DNA of 64,000 bases, taken from an uncultured Cellvibrio sp. GTDB taxonomy: Bacteria; Pseudomonadota; Gammaproteobacteria; Pseudomonadales; Cellvibrionaceae. Shown piece after piece: positions 40,539 through 49,516 of the stretch. The stretch's first letter is position 1. Each line of letters begins with the position of its first letter. The notes below the pieces were generated by a model. It worked only from the letters and a program-made list of their open reading frames with translations, was not told the origin of the DNA and searched no databases. Made by a program: the position numbers and the translations under genes. Location of the stretch: NCBI GenBank assembly GCA_946480695.1, contig CAMLKG010000017.1:1-64000 (forward strand). Reading direction: 5' to 3'.

Positions 40539-41414
40539 ATGATTAATAAAGAATTTTCTGTTACCAAACCTATTGGTCGCGACAGCCTTGACCAGCAGGA
40601 GTTTGATCAATTCCGGCAATTTCTCGAAGAAGCCTGCGGCATATCATTAGGCGACAACAAGCAATATCTGGTTACCAACCGTATCCGCCGGGTCCTGGAG
40701 GAAAATAGTATTGATTCCTTTGGGCAACTGGTACGGGAACTTAAATTGGGATTGAATCGACGACTGAAAGACCAGGTTATCGACTCCATGACCACCAATG
40801 AAACCTTCTGGTTTCGCGATAATTATCCCTATGATCATTTAAAGAACACCTTATTACCGCAATTAATGGCACCGAATAATCGTATGTTCGGACCTGTGCG
40901 TATTTGGTCCGCCGCGTGTTCATCGGGGCAGGAACCTTATTCCATCAGCATGATGGTGGAAGAATACAAGCGCGTGGCGATGGGCACCTTGCCAAGGCTG
41001 GTACAGATCGTTGCGACGGATTTATCCTCTACCGTGCTGGATCAGGCAAGGCGCGGTGAATATGACAAACTTTCGGTCATGCGCGGCTTATCTGCGGATC
41101 GCCTCGAACGCTATTTTGATAACCCCGATCCCACCCTGTGGCGAGTAAAAGGTTTTGTTAAGGAGCGAATTGATTTTCGCTCGCTGAATTTGATGGACCC
41201 CTACACCGGTTTAGGCAGGTTTGACATTGTGTTTTGCCGCAACGTGCTTATTTATTTCAGTGCGGATTTAAAACGGCAAATCCTCCAGAAAATCCACGCT
41301 TCGCTTAAACCGCAAGGGCTATTGTTCCTGGGGTCTTCCGAGGGGTTGGCCGGCGTTGGCGATTTGTTTGAAATGGTACGCTGCGAGCCGGGTATCCTTT
41401 ATAAGGCTATATAA
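40539..41414 (+). CDS. cheR: Chemotaxis methyltransferase CheR
   Basis: CheR methylates glutamates of chemoreceptors using S-adenosylmethionine. The 291-residue protein has the N-terminal CheR helical domain (FRQFLEEACGISLGDNKQYLV) and the methyltransferase core: MTTNETFWFRDNYPY, RIWSAACSSGQEPYSISM (AdoMet site), VATDLSSTVLDQA and FDIVFCRNVLIYF. The late LFLGSSEGL is also typical. It forms a pair with cheV and ends in a strong terminator. The ribosome site is weak. Targets include the Aer-like receptor encoded in this window, by inference. Confidence 0.96.
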   Translation: MINKEFSVTKPIGRDSLDQQEFDQFRQFLEEACGISLGDNKQYLVTNRIRRVLEENSIDSFGQLVRELKLGLNRRLKDQVIDSMTTNETFWFRDNYPYDHLKNTLLPQLMAPNNRMFGPVRIWSAACSSGQEPYSISMMVEEYKRVAMGTLPRLVQIVATDLSSTVLDQARRGEYDKLSVMRGLSADRLERYFDNPDPTLWRVKGFVKERIDFRSLNLMDPYTGLGRFDIVFCRNVLIYFSADLKRQILQKIHASLKPQGLLFLGSSEGLAGVGDLFEMVRCEPGILYKAI

Positions 41415-41437
41415 ACACTCGCTCCGGCTATGTTGTG

Positions 41438-41465
41438 AAAAGCCCGCCTGCGCGGGCTTTTTTTT
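41438..41465 (+). terminator. Rho-independent terminator of cheVR
   Basis: AAAGCCCGC (41438-41447 region) pairs with GCGGGCTTT across a CTGC-type loop, followed by a run of eight or more T. It separates cheVR from the flgB operon. Confidence 0.9.
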
Positions 41466-41600
41466 GCGCATCCTTTAGTGAACAAAGGCAAAAACTAAAG
41501 CGGAAAGCCTTTGCCGCTTTACCCTTGCCGCTTTTTAAAACGGCGCGGTAAGGAAACAAAAACCCTTTTTAAAACAATAAGATAAATTTCTTTTCAGTGG

Positions 41601-41617
41601 TTGGCACAGGGGTTGCT
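41601..41617 (+). promoter_or_regulatory. Sigma-54 promoter of flgBCDE
   Basis: TTGGCAC at 41601-41607 and TTGCT at 41613-41617 give the -24 GG and -12 GC spaced by 10 bases, matching the sigma-54 consensus. It lies about 70 bases before flgB. Regulation by a FleQ-type activator is expected but that gene is outside the window. Confidence 0.88.
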
Positions 41618-41685
41618 TTGGTGTTGGTAACTGTCAAAAGTGGCTGAATGGTTTTGCCACTTATGAATCCACCAAGGTAGCGATT

Positions 41686-42087
41686 ATGTCTATTTCCTTT
41701 GATAAAGCCTTAGGTATCCACGAAAAAGCACTGCATTTTCGTTCGGAGCGTGCAGCGGTATTGGCGAATAACCTGGCTAACGTAGATACGCCCAATTTCA
41801 AAGCCAAGGATTTGGATTTCAAACAAGCGCTACAGCAAAAAATGAACCCATCGCAAGGTTTTGATATGTCTACCACCCGGGAACGTCACATCGGGGGGGA
41901 GGGTTTCAATACGGCAGAAGGCGATGTGTTGTATCGCACCCCGCAACAACCCTCGATTGACGGTAACACCGTTGAAGACCAAATCGAACACGCGGAATAC
42001 ATGAAAAACGCCTTGGCATTCCAGGCCAGTTTCCAATTTTTGAATAGCAAATTTTCCGGTTTGCGTAGCGCAATTCGCGGCGAGTAA
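41686..42087 (+). CDS. flgB: Flagellar basal-body rod protein FlgB
   Basis: FlgB forms the part of the proximal rod next to the MS ring. The 133-residue protein has the N-terminal rod motif (ERAAVLANNLANVDTPNFKAKDLDF) and the C-terminal helix (QIEHAEYMKNALAFQASFQFLNSKFSGLRSAI). Length and motifs are standard. It opens the flgBCDE run and follows a clear sigma-54 promoter. The next gene flgC begins 41 bases later. Confidence 0.97.
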   Translation: MSISFDKALGIHEKALHFRSERAAVLANNLANVDTPNFKAKDLDFKQALQQKMNPSQGFDMSTTRERHIGGEGFNTAEGDVLYRTPQQPSIDGNTVEDQIEHAEYMKNALAFQASFQFLNSKFSGLRSAIRGE

Positions 42088-42128
42088 TTCCATTTTTATC
42101 ATTCACCAGAGTGAAGCAGGTATAGATC

Positions 42129-42578
42129 ATGGCACTAGGAAATATTTTTGATATCGCTGGAACCGGTATGAATGCGCAGAGTTTGCGTTTGAACACCACC
42201 GCCAGCAACCTGGCAAATGCCCAGTCTGCCAGCTCGAGTGTGAATGAAGTTTACCGCAGCCGCCAACCGGTGTTTGCCGCTATCCAGCAACAAGCGATGC
42301 GCGACAGCGTTGCGGAAGGTACCTACAGCGATAACGAAGTGGATGCCGCCGCCGGTGTGCAGGTACTCGGTATTGTTGAGAGCGATGCGCCCTTGCAACG
42401 CCGTTATGAACCGGATCATCCCAAAGCGGATGAGCAAGGTTATGTGTACTACCCGAATGTAAACCCGGTAGAGGAAATGGCCAACATGATTGCCGCTTCG
42501 CGTTCATTCCAAATGAATGTGGAAGTTATGAACTCGGCCAAGCAAATGGTTCAACGTGTGTTGACCCTTGGTCAGTAA
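42129..42578 (+). CDS. flgC: Flagellar basal-body rod protein FlgC
   Basis: FlgC is a proximal rod protein. The 149-residue frame has the N-terminal rod motif (LRLNTTASNLANAQSAS), the central YVYYPNVNPVEEMANMIAASRSFQMN segment and a C-terminal helix ending LTLGQ. Length is normal (about 145). It lies between flgB and flgD with short gaps, consistent with one operon. Confidence 0.97.
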   Translation: MALGNIFDIAGTGMNAQSLRLNTTASNLANAQSASSSVNEVYRSRQPVFAAIQQQAMRDSVAEGTYSDNEVDAAAGVQVLGIVESDAPLQRRYEPDHPKADEQGYVYYPNVNPVEEMANMIAASRSFQMNVEVMNSAKQMVQRVLTLGQ

Positions 42579-42597
42579 TTAGCGCGGGAGAAATAGT

Positions 42598-43305
42598 ATG
42601 TCTACTGTCAGCGGCACTAATAGCACTACCAGCGTTACGGATAATTTGAGCATCACCAAACGCCAGGAAACCAAAAAAAATAACAACGAATTAGGGCAGG
42701 CGGCGTTTCTCGAATTGATGATTACGCAAATGAATAACCAAAACCCGTTAAGCCCCCAGGACAACAGCGAATTTGTAGCGCAACTGGCGCAATTCAGTTC
42801 GGTAGAGGGTTTGGAACGCTTGAATAAAACATTTAATAGTTTTATGTCCAACAATGCGTTGCAAGCCTCGTCCCTGGTTGGTCGGAGTGTGACTGTTGAA
42901 TCGGAAAAAAGCACACTGGTGAAAGGTGGCATTATTGCGGGCAGTGTTGATCTGGCCTATTCAGCCAAGGATTTAAATATCAGCGTTTATGATGAAGCCG
43001 GGACACTGGTGCAAAAAATTCCGGTGGGTGAAGTACCGCAGGGTGAAATGGTATTCCGCTGGGATGGACAAAATATTGAAATTAACGGTGAGCTTCTGGA
43101 TTGGGAACCGGCTGACGATGCCGCCGCTGCCGCCGGTGAATATAAGTTTGAAGTTACCGCTGACCAAAACGGCAAAACCGAAGCATTGAAAACATCGCTC
43201 AGTGCCAACGTTAATAGCGTGACTATCGGTGAAAATGGTTCGTTGATCCTGAACCTGGCCGGTGTAGGTGCGGTGGAAGCCAGCAAGGTTAAGCAATTTA
43301 ACTAA
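42598..43305 (+). CDS. flgD: Flagellar hook assembly scaffold FlgD
   Basis: FlgD caps the growing hook and is needed for FlgE to polymerise. The 235-residue protein shows the N-terminal LGQAAFLELMITQMNNQNPLSPQDNSEFVAQLAQFSSVEGLERLN motif, the central Tudor-like/FLG_Ig fold (YSAKDLNISVYDEAGTLVQKI ... FRWDGQNI) and a short C-terminus. Length is standard. Although the hook protein FlgE is greatly enlarged here, FlgD is not. Confidence 0.96.
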   Translation: MSTVSGTNSTTSVTDNLSITKRQETKKNNNELGQAAFLELMITQMNNQNPLSPQDNSEFVAQLAQFSSVEGLERLNKTFNSFMSNNALQASSLVGRSVTVESEKSTLVKGGIIAGSVDLAYSAKDLNISVYDEAGTLVQKIPVGEVPQGEMVFRWDGQNIEINGELLDWEPADDAAAAAGEYKFEVTADQNGKTEALKTSLSANVNSVTIGENGSLILNLAGVGAVEASKVKQFN

Positions 43306-43373
43306 CGCCGGTTAAGCGATTGTTTGTGTACAACTAAAAATTACTGCCATTCATTTTATGGTCGAGGTGTGAT

Positions 43374-45800
43374 ATGTCGTTCAATACAGCGTTAAGCGGG
43401 ATTCGTGCAGCCAATACTGATTTGCAGGTAACCGGCAACAATATTGCCAATGCGAGTACCGTTGGTTTTAAATCATCGCGCGCTGAATTTGGCGATGTAT
43501 ACACCAGCACCTTGCTCGGTGGTGGATCGAACACACCCGGTAGCGGTGTGACTATCCAGAACATTCGCCAGCAATTTACCCAGGGCAATTTAAAGTTCAC
43601 CCAAAATGAACTGGATTTGTCGGTAAATGGTGAAGGCTTTTTCGTGGTGGAAAAAAACGGTGACCGCCTGTTTACCCGCGCCGGTACTTTCGGTTTGGAT
43701 AAAAATGGCTATATCGTGAATGGTACCGGCGCCATGTTGCAAGGTTTTGCCGCTGATGGCACCGGTAACGTGAGTGGCGTACTGGGTAACCTGCGTGTGG
43801 ATGTCAGCTCCCAGGAACCCCGTCAAACCACCGCGGTCAATGCCGCTTTTAACCTGGATTCCAACGAAACTGTATTGGAAACAACCGGTACCCGTTTTGC
43901 AACCAATGGCACGGGTGTTAATGAAGCGCAGGTCGGTGCGAAAGATTCCACAACCACGTCATTGAACCTCGGTAATGTCGCAACGCCAATTACGTTTAAT
44001 GCCGGTAATACCACGGCATTTACCTTGTCGCGTACTGACCCGATAAGCCTTGCCACCGACAGCGTCTATATCAACCTGGACAGTGGTTCCGCGAGTTCCC
44101 CGGCGGCCCTGGCCAACCTGATTAACTCCGCCAATTTCGATTCGCCCGATAAAATCAACGTGGAAGCCTATGTCGATACCGCTACCAATGAGTTGAAATT
44201 CCGCGATATGGCGACCGGTGTTGCATCAACCGTGACGGTAACGCTGGATGCGCCTAATTCTGACGCTAATGCATTGACTACTGCTATTGGCGGCGTAAGC
44301 ACCGCGGCTGGAACTGCCCATCCCACTGCACATGACACCGGTATTCCTGAAGTGACCAATAATTATGGTTCTCACACCTTGGTCATTCGCAGTCCTGCCG
44401 GAACCGATGTTACCTATGTGAGCAAATACGGTACCAGTGCCGATGAAACCGCCTCTGAATTAAATAAATTAGCGGGTGTTACCGCAACGGCGCGTACCAG
44501 TGCAACCTTGTTTGCAACAGACGCGGCAGCCGTCCCGCCAAAAGTATTTACCAATAATGGTTCATTCAAATTGAACGGTGTGACCCTAAGCTCTACCGGC
44601 ACGCCCGATATGACCGCGTTGCGCGATGAAATTAATGGATTGAGTTCTTCCACACTGTTAGGGATTACCGCAACCGTGGACGCAAACGGCAATTTGGAAG
44701 TTGTGTCCGCAACCGGTAAGGATTTGGAATTCACCTTTGACCAGGCTGGTGGAGTAGCGGAAATCCAGGGTAGCCAGGGCACACCGCAAATTGTAAACAA
44801 CACCAGTGACGCGGTGAAAATCGGCGGTGCCGTGACTATAACCATGCAGGAGGGTTACTCCATTGTCAGCAGCGCACCGACAGTCCCGGTATTCGGCGGC
44901 AGCATGTTCGGTTCCATCAATGTACCGAATTTCTTTACACCGGTGCCCATTAACGCGTTTGATCCAAACGATCAAAAAACGTTTAACCATGCTACATCGA
45001 CCACTGTGTATGACAGCCTGGGTAATTCGCACGTAATGCGCCAATATTTTGTGAAGCAGCCTTATGACGTGGCTGATCCGTCAACCTCACCGAACCATTG
45101 GATGATGTACGTACAAATCGACGGACAGAACGTGGGCGACCCTGACCCGACATTGCCATCGCCGCAAAATACCGAGCCGACCATGGCCTCGTTTAACCTG
45201 CATTTTAATCCGGACGGTACGCTGGATCCGTTTACCACAGATTCCATGCTGATTTCCAACTGGACGCCATTGGGTGAAGACGGCGAACCCGTCGGTGCGC
45301 TTGGTCCATTAAATGTATTGCAAGGCGGAACCCTTCCGGTCGCTGAGCCACCGGCGAGTTCCAACTTTTTAATTGACCTGGCGGGCAGCACCCAATTCGG
45401 CAGCGTGTTTGCGGTGGAGGAATTGGATCAAAACGGTTACGCGACTGGTCGTTTGGCGGGCCTGGATATCAGTAACACCGGTATTGTGTTTGCGCGGTTT
45501 ACTAACGGCGAAGCGCAAGTGTTGGGGCAAGTCGCCCTGGCAAACTTCAGCAGCGTGGAAGGTTTAAAACCGGTGGGTGATACCATGTGGGCACAAACCT
45601 TTGAAACCGGTGAAGCGATTATCGGCGCACCCGGTTCAGCGCAACTGGGCAATATCACCGCCGGTGCGGTGGAAGAGTCCAACGTGGATTTGTCCGAGCA
45701 ATTGGTAAATTTGATTATTGCGCAACGCAATTATCAGGCAAACGCAAAAACCATTGAAACGGCGAATGCCACTACACAAACCATCATCAATTTACGCTAG
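43374..45800 (+). CDS. flgE: Flagellar hook protein FlgE, enlarged (808 aa)
   Basis: FlgE builds the flexible hook. The ends are canonical: an N-terminal rod motif (TDLQVTGNNIANASTVGFKS), FFVVEKNGDRLFTRAG, and C-terminal SNVDLSEQLVNLIIAQRNYQ. At 808 residues it is about twice the Salmonella length (about 400). The extra material, about residues 160-530, is rich in Thr, Ala, Ser, Asn and Asp and includes Flagellin_IN-like units (FKLNGVTLSSTG ... LRDEINGLSS ... GITATVDANGNLEVVSATG) and the string GGAVTITMQEG then APTVPVFGGS, similar to one in FlgK. It is followed by a terminator. Confidence 0.95.
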   Translation: MSFNTALSGIRAANTDLQVTGNNIANASTVGFKSSRAEFGDVYTSTLLGGGSNTPGSGVTIQNIRQQFTQGNLKFTQNELDLSVNGEGFFVVEKNGDRLFTRAGTFGLDKNGYIVNGTGAMLQGFAADGTGNVSGVLGNLRVDVSSQEPRQTTAVNAAFNLDSNETVLETTGTRFATNGTGVNEAQVGAKDSTTTSLNLGNVATPITFNAGNTTAFTLSRTDPISLATDSVYINLDSGSASSPAALANLINSANFDSPDKINVEAYVDTATNELKFRDMATGVASTVTVTLDAPNSDANALTTAIGGVSTAAGTAHPTAHDTGIPEVTNNYGSHTLVIRSPAGTDVTYVSKYGTSADETASELNKLAGVTATARTSATLFATDAAAVPPKVFTNNGSFKLNGVTLSSTGTPDMTALRDEINGLSSSTLLGITATVDANGNLEVVSATGKDLEFTFDQAGGVAEIQGSQGTPQIVNNTSDAVKIGGAVTITMQEGYSIVSSAPTVPVFGGSMFGSINVPNFFTPVPINAFDPNDQKTFNHATSTTVYDSLGNSHVMRQYFVKQPYDVADPSTSPNHWMMYVQIDGQNVGDPDPTLPSPQNTEPTMASFNLHFNPDGTLDPFTTDSMLISNWTPLGEDGEPVGALGPLNVLQGGTLPVAEPPASSNFLIDLAGSTQFGSVFAVEELDQNGYATGRLAGLDISNTGIVFARFTNGEAQVLGQVALANFSSVEGLKPVGDTMWAQTFETGEAIIGAPGSAQLGNITAGAVEESNVDLSEQLVNLIIAQRNYQANAKTIETANATTQTIINLR

Positions 45801-45819
45801 GTAAATTAATTTAAATGGG

Positions 45820-45858
45820 GCGGCAAAGGGCGGAAGCTCTTTGCCGCTTTCTATTTTC
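45820..45858 (+). terminator. Terminator-like hairpin after flgE
   Basis: GCGGCAAAG (45820-45828) pairs perfectly with CTTTGCCGC (45839-45847) across a 10-base loop and is followed by TTTCTATTTT. It closes the flgBCDE unit before the next sigma-54 promoter. Confidence 0.7.
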
Positions 45859-45917
45859 CTATCTCGGCCGCATTAAAAAAATCCAGTTATTTCAATCAAT
45901 TAAATCTGTTCCCAAGG

Positions 45918-45935
45918 TTGGCACCGCTCTTGCAA
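45918..45935 (+). promoter_or_regulatory. Sigma-54 promoter of flgFGHIJKL
   Basis: TTGGCAC (45918-45924) and TTGCA (45930-45934) place GG and GC 10 bases apart, as required for sigma-54. It lies about 100 bases before the flgF start. Confidence 0.85.
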
Positions 45936-46032
45936 AACCTTCGGTAATGGCACATTCGCCAAAAAACCAACGCAACTTTTTTGAATTCCTTTTTTTTCGT
46001 TCATGCGCGTTGGCAACCGGAGTAGAGATATC

Positions 46033-46776
46033 GTGGAAAGAGCCTTATTCATTGCAATGACCGGAGCCAAGCACAACATGCTTGCCCAGACCAATCGTGC
46101 CAATAATTTGGCAAACCTGAGCACCAGTGGGTTCCGTGCCGATTTCGAACAATCGCGCAGTATGGGTGTGTATTACGGTGAAGGCCAACCAACGCGCGCC
46201 TACGCCATGACGGAAGCACCTCGCTCCAATTTTGAATCGGGCCCGATGATCACCACGAACAATTCCCTGGATGTCGCGATCCAGGGGAATGGCTTTATTG
46301 CTGTACAGGCACCCGACGGTTCAGAAGCTTACACCCGCTTCGGTAACCTCGCGATTGATGCAAACGGCATGTTGCGTACCGCCAACGGTTTACCTGTGTT
46401 GGGGGCGAACGGCCCGATTAACATTCCCGAGAATGAAAAAGTCCAAATCGGTTCGGACGGCACTATTTCCTTTGTCGGTTTAGGGCAGGGGCCTGAAGCC
46501 CTGGTGCAAGCCGGGCAAATCAAATTAGTCAATCCGGATGTGAAAACTATCGAAAAAGGTGATGACGGTTTGTTTCGCCAACGCGATGGTTTGAATGCAC
46601 CGGTTGCCGCTGAAGTGGTGTTGCGCAGTGGAATGTATGAGGGCAGTAACGTGAATGCCGTTGAAGAGTTCACGCAAATCCTCAGCCTGGCCCGCCAATA
46701 TGAAATGCAAGTGAAAGTGATGAAAACGGCGGAGGAAAACTCCGCAGCTTCCGCGCAATTATTGCAAATGTCGTAA
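46033..46776 (+). CDS. flgF: Flagellar basal-body rod protein FlgF
   Basis: FlgF is a proximal rod protein. A GTG start at 46033 gives 247 residues beginning MERALFIAMTGAKHNMLAQTNRANNLAN, which matches the family N-terminus; a GGAG site lies 10 bases upstream. The frame is open 30 bases further upstream with an ATG at 46003, but that would add ten unusual residues. The C-terminus has SNVNAVEEFTQILSLARQYEMQVKVMKTAEEN, the rod-family end. flgG follows after 57 bases. Confidence 0.93.
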   Translation: MERALFIAMTGAKHNMLAQTNRANNLANLSTSGFRADFEQSRSMGVYYGEGQPTRAYAMTEAPRSNFESGPMITTNNSLDVAIQGNGFIAVQAPDGSEAYTRFGNLAIDANGMLRTANGLPVLGANGPINIPENEKVQIGSDGTISFVGLGQGPEALVQAGQIKLVNPDVKTIEKGDDGLFRQRDGLNAPVAAEVVLRSGMYEGSNVNAVEEFTQILSLARQYEMQVKVMKTAEENSAASAQLLQMS

Positions 46777-46833
46777 TTTTTTAATGCGTTAACACATTTT
46801 AATGCGTTAGGTATTTAACCCGAGGAAAAGATC

Positions 46834-47619
46834 ATGCACGCCGCCCTCTATGTCAGTAAAACCGGTTTGTCTGCCCAGGATCGCCAACTCACCACAATCT
46901 CCAACAACCTGGCTAATACCAGCACTGTTGGTTACAAACGTGATCGCGCTATTTTTGAAGATTTGCTGTATCAAAACCAACGCCAACCCGGCGCGCAACA
47001 AACCCAGGAAACCCAACTGCCTTCTGGTTTGCAATTGGGCGCGGGTGTACGCGTGGTTGCTACGCAAAAAGAATTTACCCAGGGTAATTTGCAAGTGACC
47101 GAACAATCGCTGGACGTTGCAATTGATGGTCACGGTTTCCTGCAATTCTTGCAGCCGGATGGCAGCATCGTTTATTCACGCAACGGCCAATTGCAAATCA
47201 ACGGCGAGGGGCAGTTAGTGAATGCCGATGGTTTATTGCTTGAGCCCGCCATCATTATTCCCGAGGGTACCAACAAGGTCACTATCGGCACCGATGGAAC
47301 CGTAAATGGTTTTACCAATGGCCAGGTTGAGCCACAAGAATTGGGTACCATCCAATTGGTGGATTTTGTTAACCATTCCGGTTTGCAGCCCATCGGCGGC
47401 AATTTGTTTGTAGAAACGGTTGCGAGTGGTAATCCGGTGCAAGGCACCGCCGGTGAAAACGGTTTGGGTGTATTGAAACAAGGCATGCTGGAAAATTCCA
47501 ACGTGGATATCGTGGAAGAAATGGTGAATATGATCACCACCCAGCGCGCTTACGAAATGAACTCCAAGGTGGTTTCTACCGCAGACCAGATGCTCCAGTA
47601 CATTACCCAGAACCTTTAA
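46834..47619 (+). CDS. flgG: Flagellar distal rod protein FlgG
   Basis: FlgG forms the distal rod through the P and L rings. The 261-residue protein has GLSAQDRQLTTISNNLANTSTVGYKRDRA at its N-terminus, LQLGAGVRVVATQKEFTQGNLQ, and the C-terminal SNVDIVEEMVNMITTQRAYEMNSKVVSTADQMLQY. Length and sequence are entirely standard, unlike the enlarged hook and filament proteins downstream. Confidence 0.98.
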   Translation: MHAALYVSKTGLSAQDRQLTTISNNLANTSTVGYKRDRAIFEDLLYQNQRQPGAQQTQETQLPSGLQLGAGVRVVATQKEFTQGNLQVTEQSLDVAIDGHGFLQFLQPDGSIVYSRNGQLQINGEGQLVNADGLLLEPAIIIPEGTNKVTIGTDGTVNGFTNGQVEPQELGTIQLVDFVNHSGLQPIGGNLFVETVASGNPVQGTAGENGLGVLKQGMLENSNVDIVEEMVNMITTQRAYEMNSKVVSTADQMLQYITQNL

Positions 47620-47672
47620 TTGAATTGATTATTAAATTTTTAAGTAACACATTCGTAGCGAGTATCAGCACC

Positions 47673-48368
47673 ATGGGCCAGCAACATTTCTTTTCCATCG
47701 CTAAAGTCTCTTGCCTTGCGCTAGCCGCGATGGTGGCGGGTGGTTGCGCCAGTAACAAGCCCATGGCTGATGATCCCGCCTACGCCCCCACAATTGCCGC
47801 CAATATGCCGGTGCCGCAACGCACGGAAGGGTCCCTGTACCAGGACACTTACGGTATGAATTTATTTAATGATCGCAAAGCGCATTTTGTTGGCGATGTT
47901 ATTACCGTAACACTGAGTGAGCGTACAGTTTCCCGGAAATCCTCCGGCGTTAACACCAGCAAGAATAGTGGTGTGGAATTTAATGCCGGTCCGTTGCTAG
48001 GCGTTAATCCAACATTTAAAGGGAATGAGTTGACTACCAACCTGGAACAGGATCGAACATTCAATGGCAATGCCGATGCCGACCAAAGCAATAGTTTGCA
48101 AGGCAACATTACCGTCACGGTTGCGGAGATATTACCTAACGGCAATTTGGTCGTGCGTGGTGAAAAATGGATTACCTTAAACCGCGGCGATGAATTTATC
48201 CGCATCAGCGGCATAGTGCGCGCAGAAGACATCGCCCCGGACAATACTATTTTGTCCACCCGTTTAGCTAATGCAAAAATTTCATACAGTGGTACCGGTG
48301 AGTTGGCGGCAACGCAAAAAATGGGTTGGCTGTCACGCTTTTTCAACAGCGCAATATGGCCGCTTTAA
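47673..48368 (+). CDS. flgH: Flagellar L-ring protein FlgH (lipoprotein)
   Basis: FlgH builds the outer-membrane L ring. The ATG at 47673 gives 231 residues starting [17 protein letters not shown] with lipobox AGGC, so Cys near residue 25 is lipidated. A TTG at 47625 adds sixteen residues but is a poor start. Motifs [31 protein letters not shown] and [23 protein letters not shown] are standard, as is the ending [20 protein letters not shown]. The following flgI frame starts 44 bases after its stop. Confidence 0.95.
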   Translation: MGQQHFFSIAKVSCLALAAMVAGGCASNKPMADDPAYAPTIAANMPVPQRTEGSLYQDTYGMNLFNDRKAHFVGDVITVTLSERTVSRKSSGVNTSKNSGVEFNAGPLLGVNPTFKGNELTTNLEQDRTFNGNADADQSNSLQGNITVTVAEILPNGNLVVRGEKWITLNRGDEFIRISGIVRAEDIAPDNTILSTRLANAKISYSGTGELAATQKMGWLSRFFNSAIWPL

Positions 48369-48412
48369 TGTTAGCTGCAAGCATTATCCAATCAATTTCG
48401 GTCGAGGTTTTT

Positions 48413-49516
48413 ATGCGTAGGTTTTGTTGGTTGACGATCAGCGTATTGTTGCTGGCGAGTACAGTTGCGCAGGCCGAACGCATCAAGGACATCGCCAGTG
48501 TGGCTGGTGTGCGCGCCAACCAATTGGTGGGTTACGGTTTGGTGGTAGGGCTGGACGGTACCGGTGACCAAACCACCCAATCGCCGTTTACAGTGCAATC
48601 GTTCAATTCGATGCTTAAACAATTTGGCATCACCGTGCCCGAAGGGGCACGTATGCAAATGAAAAATGTGGCGGCGGTAATGATCCAGGCTGAGTTGCCC
48701 GCCTTTGCGAAACCCGGCCAAACCATTGATGTCACCGTGTCATCGATCAGTAACGCTAAAAGTTTGCGCGGCGGCAGTTTGTTGGTGACGCCCTTAAAAG
48801 GCCTGGATGGAAAAGTGTATGCGGTTGCCCAAGGCAATTTGGTCGTGGGTGGATTAAGTGCGACAGGCAATGATGGTTCAAAAATCACGGTAAATATTCC
48901 CAGCGCTGGCCGCATTCCCAACGGTGCAATGGTGGAACGCATGGTAGACACCAATTTTGCCGGTGGCCAGCCGATTGTTTTCAATTTGCACCGCGCCGAT
49001 TTCACCACGGCCAATCAATTGGCAAAAAGTATTAATGCGATGCTCGGGCCTGATGTTGCCCGCCCGCTGGATGCCGTTTCCATTATGGTGAATTCACCGG
49101 CGAACCCGGCACAGCGCGTGGATTTTATTTCCATGCTGGAAAATATCCAGGTCACTCCGGGTGAGGAAGTCGCGAAGGTAATTATTAATTCGCGCACCGG
49201 AACCATTGTGGTGGGAAAAAATGTGCGTGTGTCTCCCGTGGCGGTTACCCACGGCAGCCTGACGGTATCTGTGGCGGAGAGCTTGACCGTCAGCCAGCCC
49301 AACCCGCTGGGCGGTGGGCAAACCGTTGTTGTACCCAGCAGCAATATCAAGGCGGAAGAAGAAACCAACCCGATGTTCAAATTTGCACCCGGTGCAAGCC
49401 TGGACGATATCGTCCGGTCAGTTAATAACGTAGGCGCTTCGCCCAGCGATTTAATGGCTATTTTGGAAGCCTTGAAAGAATCCGGTGCGCTTAAAGCTGA
49501 ATTGGTGGTGATCTAA
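48413..49516 (+). CDS. flgI: Flagellar P-ring protein FlgI
   Basis: FlgI forms the periplasmic P ring and needs FlgA for assembly. The chosen ATG at 48413 follows a GAGG site and gives 367 residues with a Sec signal peptide ([18 protein letters not shown]). Standard FlgI motifs include [52 protein letters not shown] and, at the C-terminus, [24 protein letters not shown]. The open frame extends 29 codons upstream into flgH, but a signal peptide in the middle excludes that start. flgJ begins at the next base after the stop. Confidence 0.97.
   Translation: MRRFCWLTISVLLLASTVAQAERIKDIASVAGVRANQLVGYGLVVGLDGTGDQTTQSPFTVQSFNSMLKQFGITVPEGARMQMKNVAAVMIQAELPAFAKPGQTIDVTVSSISNAKSLRGGSLLVTPLKGLDGKVYAVAQGNLVVGGLSATGNDGSKITVNIPSAGRIPNGAMVERMVDTNFAGGQPIVFNLHRADFTTANQLAKSINAMLGPDVARPLDAVSIMVNSPANPAQRVDFISMLENIQVTPGEEVAKVIINSRTGTIVVGKNVRVSPVAVTHGSLTVSVAESLTVSQPNPLGGGQTVVVPSSNIKAEEETNPMFKFAPGASLDDIVRSVNNVGASPSDLMAILEALKESGALKAELVVI

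Noticed and set aside
41497..41520. TAAAGCGG followed by GCCGCTTT as a sigma-28 promoter for flgB
   Set aside because: The spacer is 9 bases instead of 11 and the -10 is poor. The same bases form an inverted repeat, and a clear sigma-54 site lies closer to flgB.
45820..45850. CAAAGGGC, 11 bases, GCCGCTTT as a sigma-28 promoter for flgF
   Set aside because: Spacing fits, but both elements match poorly and the sequence is better explained as the flgE terminator hairpin. A good sigma-54 site lies downstream.
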